DNA of 64,000 bases from Stenotrophomonas nitritireducens (lineage in GTDB: Bacteria > Pseudomonadota > Gammaproteobacteria > Xanthomonadales > Xanthomonadaceae), in NCBI RefSeq assembly GCF_001431425.1, contig NZ_LDJG01000004.1:1-64000 (forward strand), read 5' to 3'. Under the pieces are notes generated by a model, which saw only the letters and a program-made list of their open reading frames with translations, ran no database searches and was not told the origin of the DNA. Of this stretch, positions 29,826-39,153 are shown piece by piece. Both the position numbers and the translations under genes were made by a program. Each line of letters opens with the position of its first letter. Within the stretch, counting starts at the first letter, position 1.

Positions 29826-31139
29826 ATGCTCTATCAACTGCATGAGATGACCCGCAATCTGCTCGCGCCCTGGGTCCACCAGGCGCAGGCCAACGCGGCG
29901 TTCTTCAACAACCCGGGGCACTGGTGGTCGTCCATGCCCGGCGCCGACCGGCTGGCGGCGATGAACGAACTGTTCCACCGCCTCGGCAAGGACTACGAAA
30001 AGCCCGAGTGGGACATCCACGAGCTGGAACTCGATGGCGAGGTCGTTCCCGTCGCCCAGCTCACCGAACTGGAAAAGCCGTTCTGCCGGCTGCTGCGCTT
30101 CAAGCGCCACAGCAACGACGGCGCCAGGGTCGAAGCCCTGCTCGCCCAGCCCGCGGTGCTGGTGGTGGCCCCGCTGTCCGGCCACCACGCCACGCTGCTG
30201 CGCGACACCGTGCGCACCCTGCTGCGCGACCACCGCGTCTATGTCACCGACTGGGTGGACGCGCGCATGGTGCCGGTGGAACAGGGCGAGTTCGGCCTGG
30301 ACGACTATGTCGAGTACGTGCAGGAGTTCATCCGCCACCTCGGCGCCGCCGGGCTGCACGTGGTCAGCGTCTGCCAGCCGACCGTACCGGTGCTGGGCGC
30401 GGTATCGCTGATGGCAGCCCGCGGCGAAACCACGCCGCGCTCGCTGGTGATGATGGGCGGGCCGATCGATGCACGCTGCAGCCCCACCGCGGTGAACAAC
30501 CTGGCCACGCGCAATCCGCTGTCCTGGTTCGAGAACAACGTCATCCACACCATCCCGGCACCGTATCCGGGCCAGGGGCGCCGGGTCTATCCGGGCTTCC
30601 TGCAGCATGCCGGCTTCATGTCGATGAACCCCAGCCGCCACCTGATGTCGCACTGGGATTTCTATACCGACCTGGTCAAGGGCGACCTGGACGATGCCAA
30701 TGCGCATCGCCGTTTCTACGACGAATACAACGCCGTGCTGGACATGCCGGCACAGTTCTACCTGGACACGATCCGCGTGGTCTTCCAGGAATTCCTGCTG
30801 CCGCGCGGCGAGTGGTATGTGCGTGGCGAACACGTCGATCCTTCGGCCATCCGCGACACCGCACTGCTGAGCATCGAGGGCGAGCTGGACGACATCGCCG
30901 GGCTGGGCCAGACCGAAGCCGCGCAGAAACTTTGCACCGGCATTCCGGCCGCGCGCCGCGATCACTTCATCGTCGAAGGCGCCGGCCACTACGGCATCTT
31001 CAGCGGCCGCCGCTGGCGCGAGGTGGTCTACCCGAAGGTGCGCGATTTCTTCGGCGCGCAGTCCGCGCAGCCGGCCGCGAAGAAGGCGAGGAAGTCCGCC
31101 AGCAACGTCACTCCGCTGCGTCGCCGCGCGCAGCGTTGA
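29826..31139 (+). CDS. phaZ: intracellular polyhydroxybutyrate depolymerase
   Basis: The enzyme mobilises stored poly(3-hydroxybutyrate) granules in the cytoplasm. The 437-residue protein opens MLYQLHEMTRNLLAPW as other PhaZ proteins do. It has the catalytic Cys in SVCQPTVP at residue 183, the same position reported for the Ralstonia enzyme. An Asp in GELDDIAG and His in GAGHYGIFSG complete the Cys-Asp-His triad. There is no signal peptide, as expected for the intracellular class. The tail is rich in Lys, Ala and Arg. No PHB synthase or phasin gene is in the window. Confidence 0.92.
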   Translation: MLYQLHEMTRNLLAPWVHQAQANAAFFNNPGHWWSSMPGADRLAAMNELFHRLGKDYEKPEWDIHELELDGEVVPVAQLTELEKPFCRLLRFKRHSNDGARVEALLAQPAVLVVAPLSGHHATLLRDTVRTLLRDHRVYVTDWVDARMVPVEQGEFGLDDYVEYVQEFIRHLGAAGLHVVSVCQPTVPVLGAVSLMAARGETTPRSLVMMGGPIDARCSPTAVNNLATRNPLSWFENNVIHTIPAPYPGQGRRVYPGFLQHAGFMSMNPSRHLMSHWDFYTDLVKGDLDDANAHRRFYDEYNAVLDMPAQFYLDTIRVVFQEFLLPRGEWYVRGEHVDPSAIRDTALLSIEGELDDIAGLGQTEAAQKLCTGIPAARRDHFIVEGAGHYGIFSGRRWREVVYPKVRDFFGAQSAQPAAKKARKSASNVTPLRRRAQR

Positions 31140-31421
31140 AGCATCCGGCATCCCCGGGAGCCTTTCCTTCATGGGAAGGTGATCGAAGCGAACGCGGGCA
31201 AAGTTGAGCTGCTCCAAAGGCGATATCGCGACAAGGTGCGCTCACTGGCTCCTTGCCAGGACAGCACGGCGTACTTACCACGCGCTCCGTCCTCTCGGCT
31301 CCCGCCAGGGCCGTAAGCGTTCACGTCAACCAACGCGCCCATCGACTCCGGCCCTGCAGGGGCCGTTCGCCCTCCTACGGGCGGGAGGCGCCTTTGCTTG
31401 ACCGGATCCAGGAGATCATTC
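31140..31421. other. intergenic region without a supported gene
   Basis: About 280 bp between phaZ and the broken DUF2798 gene. Several short GC-rich self-complementary stretches are visible, for example GCCCTCC, TAC, GGGCGGGAGGC around 31371-31391, which could terminate phaZ. No coding frame has recognisable homology. A minus-strand open frame through 31170-31350 looks like chance or repeat-derived translation. Confidence 0.5.
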
Positions 31422-31680
31422 GTGAACGCTTCACAAGAAACCACTCTATTCCTCGGCATTCCCAAACTTCCTGCGCGCTGAGGGGCGTGGGTCATGCCGC
31501 TGTTGATGTCCATCCTGATGACCAGCGCCGTATCGCTGACAAGCACCGTGAAAAGCCTCGGCCTGTCACCTCATCTCACGTCCAGATGGTTCGGCGCCTG
31601 GGGCGTGTCCTGGCTCATTGCCTTCCCGTTTTGCTGCTGCTCCTGCCGGTGGTGCGCTGCACTGAGGCCGCATCCAGTGA
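31422..31680 (+). pseudogene. disrupted DUF2798 membrane protein gene
   Basis: A GTG with AGGAG 7 nt upstream begins a frame reading MNASQETTLFLGIPKLPAR. It meets an in-frame TGA at 31479, then continues GAWVMPLLMSILMTSAVSL and on to WFGAWGVSWLIAF. The layout (PxRY, then two hydrophobic helices) is typical of the ~80-residue DUF2798 family. After LIAFP the second helix continues only in another frame (VLLLLLPVVR), consistent with loss of one G from CCCGG near 31627. The normal Tyr codon appears replaced by the stop. The gene therefore carries at least two lesions, or the assembly has errors here. Confidence 0.65.
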
Positions 31681-31691
31681 CCAGCACGCGA

Positions 31692-31724
31692 GAACGGGGC
31701 GCCCTTGGCGCCCCGTTCGTTTCT
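31692..31724. terminator. hairpin terminator between converging genes
   Basis: A perfect 12-bp stem (GAACGGGGCGCC with GGCGCCCCGTTC) around CTT is followed on the plus strand by GTTTCTTCC. It lies 15 nt beyond the stop of the minus-strand HAAS gene and just after the DUF2798 remnant, so it may serve both directions. Confidence 0.7.
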
Positions 31725-31738
31725 TCCTCCTGTACCGC

Positions 31739-32722
31739 CTACAACCGCACCAGCAGGTGCTTGGCCACGGCGCCGTGCACCTTGCCGATGGCCCGCGCCA
31801 GATGCATCGTGGCGAACAGCAGCAGCACACCTGCGATCACCAGCACCGGCCATAGCCAGAAGCCTTCGGCCAGATTCACGCCGTCAACCCAGATGCCCAC
31901 CGGCTGGTGGAACAGCACATCGGCCAACGGTGCGAACAGCAGCGCCAACGAGGTCGACAGCAGCGTGGTGGCGAGGCTGAAATAGGCCACGCCCAGCGGC
32001 AGCATCAGCAGGAAATACAGCAGCGTCAGCCAAGTGTGGCTGTCGGTGAACATCGCACCGATCCGCGTCGTCCAGCCCAGGCTTTTGTCCGCGTAGGTCA
32101 GCCGGCGCGGCATGCGCACGCCCAGCAGGGTTTCGATGATGCGGCCTTCCACCAGCGACAGCACCCGCACCGAGCCCAGAAACAGCAGCAACACCGGAAT
32201 GCCGATGATCAGGATCAGCAGCGACATCGACAGCGACAGCCCGGTCACCACCCAGGTGAAGAAGAAGATGCCAGTGACCAGCGACAGCAGCATGTAGAAC
32301 AGCGCGCCGTAGGTATACGGGTCCAGTACCACGCCGAAGAAACGCGCCATCGCCGAGCGCGGCTTCGTCGTTGCTGCAGCCACGCCGGCAGCGCCAGCAG
32401 CGACGCCTGCCGCCAGCGGCGGCGCCGCCACCGGCGGTCGCCCGGGCAGCGGCGTGCGCAGCGCGCGGTTCACCGTCACCTCGGTCTCGCGGTAGATATC
32501 GGCCACTTCTTCCGGCGCGCCATAGCTGCCAGCGACGCCGGCGATCACCTCGGCCTCGCTCCTGCCTGGTTGTTCGGCCAGCTCCGAGCGCAGGTATTCC
32601 TCGGCGTCGTACAACGCGTCCTGGATCATCGCTGGGTCCGCGCCGGCCAGTGCCGCGCGCAGCTGTTCCAGATACTCGGGAATCGTGGTCGGCAGCGGCC
32701 GCGCATGGATCTCGTTGTTCAT
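31739..32722 (-). CDS. HAAS (DUF1700-like) domain membrane protein, PadR partner
   Basis: The 327-residue protein has an N-terminal alpha-helical HAAS/DUF1700 module (about 10-90, with YLEQLRAALAG and ALYDAEEYLRSELAEQ). An Ala/Pro-rich linker follows, then a multi-helix membrane region (about 145-325) with four to six predicted helices like the PF13796 'sensor' domain. Such proteins are regularly encoded next to PadR regulators and are thought to sense membrane state or act as anti-regulators. Their biochemical role is not established. The start ATG overlaps the PadR stop as ATGA, so the two are co-translated. Confidence 0.8.
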   Translation of the reverse strand: MNNEIHARPLPTTIPEYLEQLRAALAGADPAMIQDALYDAEEYLRSELAEQPGRSEAEVIAGVAGSYGAPEEVADIYRETEVTVNRALRTPLPGRPPVAAPPLAAGVAAGAAGVAAATTKPRSAMARFFGVVLDPYTYGALFYMLLSLVTGIFFFTWVVTGLSLSMSLLILIIGIPVLLLFLGSVRVLSLVEGRIIETLLGVRMPRRLTYADKSLGWTTRIGAMFTDSHTWLTLLYFLLMLPLGVAYFSLATTLLSTSLALLFAPLADVLFHQPVGIWVDGVNLAEGFWLWPVLVIAGVLLLFATMHLARAIGKVHGAVAKHLLVRL

Positions 32723-33084
32723 CGTTCCACTCCCTCCAGTACGGACTCCAGCGAGTCCCGGGTGGCGTTCCAGGCCGCGATCCACTGCTTGAGCACGGCA
32801 CGGCCCTCGTCATTGATGCGGTAATAGCGCCGCGGCGGTCCGGCTACCGACGGCTCGACATGGCTTTCCAGCAGGCCGGCGCCCTCGAGGTTCCGCAGCA
32901 CCGGATACAACGCACTCTGCTTGCCGCTGAGCACGCCATCGCCGGTGCGCTCCAGCTCCTTGGCGATCAGGTAGCCGTACAGCGGCTCCCGCGCCTTGGC
33001 CAGTACCGCCAGCAGCGCCAGCGAGACTGTGCCGGCGCTGAGCTCCTTCTGGAATTTGCGCAGTTGGGCTTCGAAGTCGCCCAT
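32719..33084 (-). CDS. PadR-family transcriptional regulator
   Basis: This 121-residue winged-helix regulator of the short PadR class begins MGDFEAQLRKFQKELSAGTVSLALLAVL. It contains the recognition region LYGYLIAKELER and the wing GPPRRYYRINDEGRAVL. PadR proteins usually repress their own operon and a linked membrane gene until a ligand or stress relieves them. The AGGAG ribosome binding site lies about 9 nt before the ATG. An inverted repeat upstream is a candidate operator. It is coupled to the HAAS gene. Confidence 0.88.
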   Translation of the reverse strand: MGDFEAQLRKFQKELSAGTVSLALLAVLAKAREPLYGYLIAKELERTGDGVLSGKQSALYPVLRNLEGAGLLESHVEPSVAGPPRRYYRINDEGRAVLKQWIAAWNATRDSLESVLEGVER

Positions 33085-33116
33085 GGCCTTGCTCCTGCCA
33101 ACTAGCCTGAAGCCAA

Positions 33117-33141
33117 CACTATTACTCACTTCGCTATAGTG
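33117..33141 (-). promoter_or_regulatory. candidate PadR operator
   Basis: CACTAT and ATAGTG form a symmetric pair with 13 bp between them, in an unusually AT-rich stretch 33-57 bp upstream of the padR start. A TATAGT-like -10 element overlaps the repeat. Position and symmetry fit autoregulation, but the sequence has not been matched to a known PadR site. Confidence 0.5.
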
Positions 33142-33236
33142 GATGTGCCGATAGTCACCCCACTCCCGGCACGGTCTGGCGGCGGCACCGGGCGATCACG
33201 CAGAATCGGCCCACACCCGACCACGGAACGCGCCCG

Positions 33237-34133
<897 letters not shown>

Positions 34134-34192
34134 GCCGGGCCGCGTGCGGATGACGTCCGGATGCCGTCGCCGCACGCCTTCATGGGGGACGC

Positions 34193-35059
34193 TCAGCGCT
34201 GGCTCACCGCCACGCTGCCCAGGATCAGGCCGCCGGCGACCAGCATCTGCACGGTCACCGGCTCGCCGAGGAACAGCCATGCGAACAGCGCGCCGAACAG
34301 CGGGATCAGGTAGGTGACGGTGGCCGCGCGCGACGGCCCGACCCGACCGATCAGGCGATAGAACACCAGGAACGCCAGGCCCGTGCAGAGGATGCCCAGG
34401 GCGACGGCACTGGCCCACGAGCCCAGCGGCACCGGTTGTCGCGGCCAGTGGCTCACCGCCATCGGCAGCATCCACAACGAGGCGCAGCCCAGCGTGGCCG
34501 CTGCCGCCGCTGCCGGCGGCAGGCCATGCATGTGCCGCCGGACCAGGTTGGCGCCCAGCCCGTAGAGCAGCGCCGCCACCGTGCCGGCGACCACCGCCGC
34601 GCCGATCGCCAGGCCCGAGACTTTCGCCGTGGCCAGCACCACCACGCCGGAGAAACCCACCAGCAGGGCGAACGCACGGCGCGGGCCGATCTTCTCGCCG
34701 AAGAACAGGAAGCCGATCAACGCGGCGAACAGCACGGTCATCGCATTGCAGATCGCGCCGATCGCCGCCGGCGCGCGTTCGGCCGCCCAGGCGAACAGCA
34801 CGAACGGCAACGCCGAATTGACCAGGCCGATGGGCGCCAGCCACAGCCAGCGCCGCGCCGGGAACTGCGCGCGTGCGCGCCACAGGAAGGGCACCAGCAC
34901 CAGCGCGCCGAGCAGTAGGCGCACTTCCACCAGCGCATACGGCCCGAAGTCCGGTACCGCGATGCGCATGAACAGGAAGGACGAACCCCACACCATGCCC
35001 AGGCCCAGCAACTCCAGCGGGGTCAACCAGTCGCGCGCGGCCGGCGTCGCGCCGTTCAT
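34193..35059 (-). CDS. DMT-superfamily (EamA) transporter
   Basis: The 288-residue integral membrane protein has ten predicted helices arranged as two EamA repeats. The first starts LLGLGMVWGSSFLFMRIAV, and the second contains AATVTYLIPLFGALFAWLFLGEPVT. The drug/metabolite transporter superfamily exports amino acids, nucleotides or drugs. No substrate can be deduced. A GAGAGGAA lies 3-10 nt upstream of the ATG. It converges with the cyclophilin gene. Confidence 0.88.
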   Translation of the reverse strand: MNGATPAARDWLTPLELLGLGMVWGSSFLFMRIAVPDFGPYALVEVRLLLGALVLVPFLWRARAQFPARRWLWLAPIGLVNSALPFVLFAWAAERAPAAIGAICNAMTVLFAALIGFLFFGEKIGPRRAFALLVGFSGVVVLATAKVSGLAIGAAVVAGTVAALLYGLGANLVRRHMHGLPPAAAAAATLGCASLWMLPMAVSHWPRQPVPLGSWASAVALGILCTGLAFLVFYRLIGRVGPSRAATVTYLIPLFGALFAWLFLGEPVTVQMLVAGGLILGSVAVSQR

Positions 35060-35251
35060 CGTTCCTCTCCCGGCGCTGCCACGCCCTTTCCCGCCCGCAC
35101 TCCACACGCCATGGACATCCCTCCGGTAATGGAACGCAAGCATCCGCCCAACCGGGCGCGCTGACAAACACCGCGCCGGCATCCATCGCGCTTCACGCCC
35201 CCTTGCCCGGCGACTGACCAGGCTGGACGCTCCATTCCCACGGAGATCGCC

Positions 35252-35545
35252 ATGTCCCTGCTGCGCATCCGCATCACCGGCAGCGCCGACGACGCCCTGG
35301 CCGTTGGCGACCTGCTGCATGGCCTGGAAGGCATCGAGCATGTCGAGGAAACCGATGACCTGATGCCGCACATGGACGACGAGGATTCCAGTTCGGCCGG
35401 CCTGTCCGACGACATCGGCCCCGGCATCCACGAACTGGAAGTGGAAGTCGGCAACGACGCCACTGCGCGGAAGGCGCGGCAGGCGGTGGAACGGCTGGCG
35501 CGCGAACGCGGGCTGGTCATCGAGTACGAGCACGACGAGGGTTGA
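35252..35545 (+). CDS. conserved small acidic protein of unknown function
   Basis: A 97-residue protein beginning MSLLRIRITGSADDALAVGDLLHGLEG with an acidic middle (DDEDSSSAG) and a mixed alpha/beta pattern resembling a small ferredoxin-like fold. GGAG precedes the ATG at good spacing. Reading-frame length, ribosome binding site and codon use support a real gene. I do not recognise a characterised family. It is followed after about 130 bp by another small unknown. Confidence 0.7.
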   Translation: MSLLRIRITGSADDALAVGDLLHGLEGIEHVEETDDLMPHMDDEDSSSAGLSDDIGPGIHELEVEVGNDATARKARQAVERLARERGLVIEYEHDEG

Positions 35546-35676
35546 GCCGCCCTGCAGCCGATGCGACGGCCGGCGGCGGTGAAGCATTGCGCGCGCGGCT
35601 TGATCCAGATCAAGACGGCATGGCCGGCGGCGGCGCACATTCGCCTGTCCGCACACCGGTACAGGAGATCGCCGCG

Positions 35677-35907
35677 ATGACCGACCACTGGCTCGACAGC
35701 CTCATCACCGACACGCCGCAGCAGGGCTTCGAACTCGCCGTCCTGCTCAGCCGCCGCGGCGTCAAATACACGCAGCCGGACCTGTCCATCCTGCAGAAGC
35801 TGCGCCCGGAATACGCCGACTCCGCCGACGCGCTCACCGCCGCCTCGCAGGTCGTGGCCACCAACTTCCAGACGGTGGCCGCGGCCAACGACTACTGGCG
35901 GCCGTGA
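35677..35907 (+). CDS. small conserved hypothetical protein
   Basis: A 76-residue soluble protein (MTDHWLDSLITDTPQQGFELAVLLSRRG...) with a well-placed AGGAG ribosome binding site about 8 nt upstream. It is predicted to be mainly helical, with no Cys, signal peptide or membrane segment. The family is not recognised. A perfect hairpin immediately after the stop codon supports a real transcript end. Confidence 0.65.
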   Translation: MTDHWLDSLITDTPQQGFELAVLLSRRGVKYTQPDLSILQKLRPEYADSADALTAASQVVATNFQTVAAANDYWRP

Positions 35908-35911
35908 AAGC

Positions 35912-35941
35912 CGCAGGAGCGCGTCCTGCTGCGCTCCTGCG
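35912..35941. terminator. bidirectional hairpin, REP-like
   Basis: CGCAGGAGCGC and GCGCTCCTGCG form an exact 11-bp stem with an 8-nt loop. It lies 4 nt after the stop of the 76-residue gene and 6 nt beyond the stop of the convergent DUF4349 gene. The arms share the GCAGGAGCG core with the repeats at 2059, 8228 and 23741. Confidence 0.7.
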
Positions 35942-35947
35942 CGTGGA

Positions 35948-36745
35948 TCAATCGCGCCTGCGCCGTCGGCGCCACAGCTTCAGCCCGCCCCACGACAGCG
36001 CGCCGCCGACCAGCAGCAGCGGCAGCAGGCCGGCGAATACGCGGATCAGGTAGGCCAGGCTGGTGGTGAAGATGCCGCCGGACTCGGCCAGCGCGCGGCC
36101 GATCTCGCTGCGGTTGCGCTGGCTGCTGGTCGAATCCAGCTGGATCGTCACCTTCTGCGTATCGATGCGCCGGTGCTGCTGGGCCGCATCGCGCCCGGCC
36201 TGCTCCAGTCCCGCCTCGATCTCGGACAGGCGCTGGGAAATGGTCAGCAGGTCGGCCACCGCCAGATCCTTGCGCTGCTGGTATTCGCCCAGGCGCGCGT
36301 GCTCGTTCTTCAGCCGCGCCTGGGTCAGACGGGTGTCGGCCACCTGCTGCGCGAGATCCTCGGCGCGGGTGTCGCGGCGGGTTACTTCGCCCTTCTCGCT
36401 GGCCAGCGCAATGATCGGCTCCACGCCCCGTGGCGCGATGCGCACCTCGATCGCGCCGGAGGCGGTATCGCCACCGCTCTGCGACAGCTGCAGCACCGCG
36501 CAGTCGCCAAACTTCCCGCCCTGGCAGGCCTCGGCCACCGCCTTCAACCGCGGCGCGATCTGCCCGCCGGGCAGGCGCAGCTGCACCGTGTGCTCATAGG
36601 CCAGGAACGCGCCTTCCGGCGAGGCCATCGCGGCCTCGGCGGCGACGCCCGCGGTGCGCGCATCGTGCTTGCTGCAGCCCACTGCCAGCATAAGCGCCAG
36701 CAGCATGCCCACCAGCGCGCAGGAACGGCGCAGCGCAGCCGTCAT
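35948..36745 (-). CDS. DUF4349 lipoprotein
   Basis: The 265-residue protein has a lipoprotein-type signal (LMLAVGC, Cys about 24). Its DUF4349 architecture has a periplasmic region with a predicted coiled coil (about 145-190; TRLTQARLKNEHARLGEYQ). One C-terminal transmembrane helix (about 230-252) is followed by a short basic tail RRRRRRD. DUF4349 proteins are envelope proteins of unknown role. The start overlaps the stop of the upstream GFA gene by 4 nt. Confidence 0.82.
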   Translation of the reverse strand: MTAALRRSCALVGMLLALMLAVGCSKHDARTAGVAAEAAMASPEGAFLAYEHTVQLRLPGGQIAPRLKAVAEACQGGKFGDCAVLQLSQSGGDTASGAIEVRIAPRGVEPIIALASEKGEVTRRDTRAEDLAQQVADTRLTQARLKNEHARLGEYQQRKDLAVADLLTISQRLSEIEAGLEQAGRDAAQQHRRIDTQKVTIQLDSTSSQRNRSEIGRALAESGGIFTTSLAYLIRVFAGLLPLLLVGGALSWGGLKLWRRRRRRD

Positions 36746-37098
36746 CGGCTGGCCCCGTCGTAGCGCGTGATTTCCAGCGCATCCAGATCGACGGCCGGCA
36801 CGCAGCGCAGGTTGATCGCCACGGTCGGCTCGCCGCTGCGCGGGTCCACCGCTTCGCTGAACGGGGCTACGCCGCAGACGCGGCAATGATGATGGTCGAT
36901 ATGCCCGGAATTGAAGCGGTAGCTTTCCAGTCCGGCGGGATCGCTCTTCAGCTCGAAACCGCTGCGCGGGCCGAACCACAGCAGCGAACCGCGCCGCCGG
37001 CAGATCGAGCAGTTGCAGGACAGCGCGCTGGCGACCGGTTCGGCCGATTCGAACGCGAACGCGATGCGCCCGCAGTGACAGCTGCCTTCGTAATGCAT
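36742..37098 (-). CDS. GFA-family (glutathione-dependent formaldehyde-activating-like) protein
   Basis: The 118-residue protein has the zinc-binding Cys pattern of the GFA/CENP-V fold: GSCHCGRIAF, then CNCSICRRRG, and later HHHCRVCGVAPF. GFA homologues were named for an enzyme speeding formaldehyde-glutathione adduct formation, but most members have unknown substrates. GGAGG lies upstream of the ATG. It is coupled to the DUF4349 lipoprotein gene, a pairing with no obvious functional logic. Confidence 0.88.
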   Translation of the reverse strand: MHYEGSCHCGRIAFAFESAEPVASALSCNCSICRRRGSLLWFGPRSGFELKSDPAGLESYRFNSGHIDHHHCRVCGVAPFSEAVDPRSGEPTVAINLRCVPAVDLDALEITRYDGASR

Positions 37099-37203
37099 CG
37101 CACGACCTCCAGGGGGCACCGGCGGCCATGGTAAGCCAATGGCATGGGCGCCCGTGCGGCAGCTGCCCTATGCTCCGGCTTTCCCTCCGCAACAGGTATC
37201 CCG

Positions 37204-39006
37204 ATGCGCAAGCACCTGCTCGCCGCCGCCCTGCTCGCCAGCCTGGCCGGCTGCCAGAACAGCGACGCCCCGACCGCCCCGTCCACCGCCGCCGAACAGG
37301 CCGGCCAGAGCCAGGCCGACGCCCAGTTCGCCGAGCTGTCGAAGAAGGCGCTCGATACCTGGATGCAGCTGTCCCCGGTCAGCGCCACCCAGATCGGCGA
37401 CCACCGTTACGACAGCGAACTCGACGACCTCAGCGCCGCCGGCCAGCACAAGGGCCTGGAAGCCAGCAAGGCGCTGCTCGCCGACCTGGACAAGATCGAT
37501 GCCGGCAAGCTCGGCCGCGAGAACCAGGTCGACGCCGCGATCCTGCGCAACCAGCTGCAGTCCGACATCTGGAGCAACGAGAGCCTGCAGTCCTGGCAGT
37601 GGGACCCGCAGGTCTACAACGGCCTGGCCGGCAGCGCCATCTATGGCCTGATGGCGCGCGAATTCGCGCCGCTGCCCGAGCGCCTGAAGTCGGCCACCGC
37701 GCGCATCGAGAAGATCCCGCAGATCTTCGCCGCCGCCCGCGCCAACCTGGACCCGGCGCGCGTGCCGAAGATCCACGCCGAGACCGTGGCCAAACAGAAC
37801 AAGGGCATCCTCAGCCTCGTCGAGACCTTCATCACCCCCAACATCGGCCAGCTCGAGGCGGCCGACCAGCAGCGCCTGACCACCGCCATCGACAACCTCA
37901 ACAAGGCCGTCGCCGAGCAGCAGGAATGGCTGGACAAGACCCTGGTGCCCAACGCCAGGGGCGATTTCCGCATCGGCGCGGAGAAGTACGACCAGAAGCT
38001 GAAGTTCTCGCTCAACTCCTCGCTGTCGCGCGCGGAGATCGGCGAGCGCGCCCGCGCCGAACTGGCGCGCGTGCGCAAGGACATGTACGGCATCGCCCAG
38101 GTGGTGCTGAAGGACAAGCCGGGCGCGCCGGAGATGCCGGCCGAGCCGAGCGACGCGCAGCAGCAGAAGGCCATCGAGGCCGCGCTGGAACTGGCCTATG
38201 CCGACAAGCCCGCGCGCGACAAGGTGGTGGAAGACGCCAAGGCCTCGCTGGCGCAGTCCACCGAGTTCGTGCGCACGCACGACCTGGTGACCCTGCCCGA
38301 CGCGCCGGTGGACATCATCCTGATGCCGGAATTCCAGCGCGGCGTGGCCGTGGCCTACTGCGATTCGCCCGGCCCGCTGGACAAGAACCTGAAGACCTTC
38401 TACGCGGTCTCGCCGATTCCGGACGACTGGAACGACAAGCAGGTCGATTCGTTCCTGCGCGAATACAACAGCCGCATGATCCACCTGCTCTCGATCCACG
38501 AAGGCACGCCGGGCCACTACCTGGAAGGCTGGCACTCGGGCAAGTTCCCCTCCACCCTGCGCGCCGTGCTGCGTTCGGGCCTGTTCGCCGAGGGCTGGGC
38601 GGTCTACACCGAGCGCATGATGCAGGAACAGGGCTACCTGGATAACGACCCGCTGTTCCACCTGGTGCAGCTGAAGTTCTACCTGCGCACGATCGCCAAT
38701 GCCATCCTCGACCAGGGCGTGCACGTGGACAACTGGAGCCGCGAGCAGGCCATGCAGCTGATGACCCACGACGCCTTCCAGCAGGAGAGCGAAGCGTCCG
38801 GCAAGTGGGTGCGCGCCCAGCTCACCTCGGCGCAGCTGCCGACCTACTTCGTCGGTGCGCAGGAACACTTCGACACCCGCAAGGCCGTGCAGGAAAAGCA
38901 GGGCGCCGGCTTCAACCTGAAGGCCTACCACGACCAGATCCTGTCCTACGGCGCGCCGCCGGTGCGCTTCGCCCGCCAGCTGATGCTGGACCAGCCGATC
39001 GAATAA
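37204..39006 (+). CDS. DUF885 family lipoprotein, probable metallopeptidase
   Basis: The 600-residue protein has a lipoprotein signal peptide (LLASLAGC, Cys about 18) and the long helical DUF885 fold. A zinc-site-like IHEGTPGHYLEGWH at about 430-443 corresponds to HExxxGH. Segments such as DIILMPEFQRGVAVAYCDSPG and RSGLFAEGWAVYTERMM are family hallmarks. DUF885 proteins resemble M32/M3-like carboxypeptidases and are often found in the periplasm of Xanthomonadaceae, and peptide scavenging is likely. A perfect hairpin follows the stop. Confidence 0.88.
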   Translation: MRKHLLAAALLASLAGCQNSDAPTAPSTAAEQAGQSQADAQFAELSKKALDTWMQLSPVSATQIGDHRYDSELDDLSAAGQHKGLEASKALLADLDKIDAGKLGRENQVDAAILRNQLQSDIWSNESLQSWQWDPQVYNGLAGSAIYGLMAREFAPLPERLKSATARIEKIPQIFAAARANLDPARVPKIHAETVAKQNKGILSLVETFITPNIGQLEAADQQRLTTAIDNLNKAVAEQQEWLDKTLVPNARGDFRIGAEKYDQKLKFSLNSSLSRAEIGERARAELARVRKDMYGIAQVVLKDKPGAPEMPAEPSDAQQQKAIEAALELAYADKPARDKVVEDAKASLAQSTEFVRTHDLVTLPDAPVDIILMPEFQRGVAVAYCDSPGPLDKNLKTFYAVSPIPDDWNDKQVDSFLREYNSRMIHLLSIHEGTPGHYLEGWHSGKFPSTLRAVLRSGLFAEGWAVYTERMMQEQGYLDNDPLFHLVQLKFYLRTIANAILDQGVHVDNWSREQAMQLMTHDAFQQESEASGKWVRAQLTSAQLPTYFVGAQEHFDTRKAVQEKQGAGFNLKAYHDQILSYGAPPVRFARQLMLDQPIE

Positions 39007-39027
39007 TCGCCCGGCTCGATGGATGCG

Positions 39028-39054
39028 CAAAGGCCCGGGAATCCCGGGCCTTTG
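39028..39054 (+). terminator. hairpin terminator after the DUF885 gene
   Basis: A perfect 12-bp stem, CAAAGGCCCGGG with CCCGGGCCTTTG, around an AAT loop, 21 nt after the stop. The T-rich part is within the stem's right arm. Confidence 0.75.
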
Positions 39055-39153
39055 CCGTTGCGCCGCCTGGAACCGGAAATCCGGCCAGTGCCGGCGCCTT
39101 CCCATCCAGCAGCCGGGACCGGATACTCCGCGACACTGCATGAGGGGAACGAC

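Noticed and set aside
31170-31546. Minus-strand open frame across the phaZ-DUF2798 spacer
   Set aside because: It runs opposite the reconstructed DUF2798 gene, with no ribosome binding site or homology that I can name. It may be repeat-derived.
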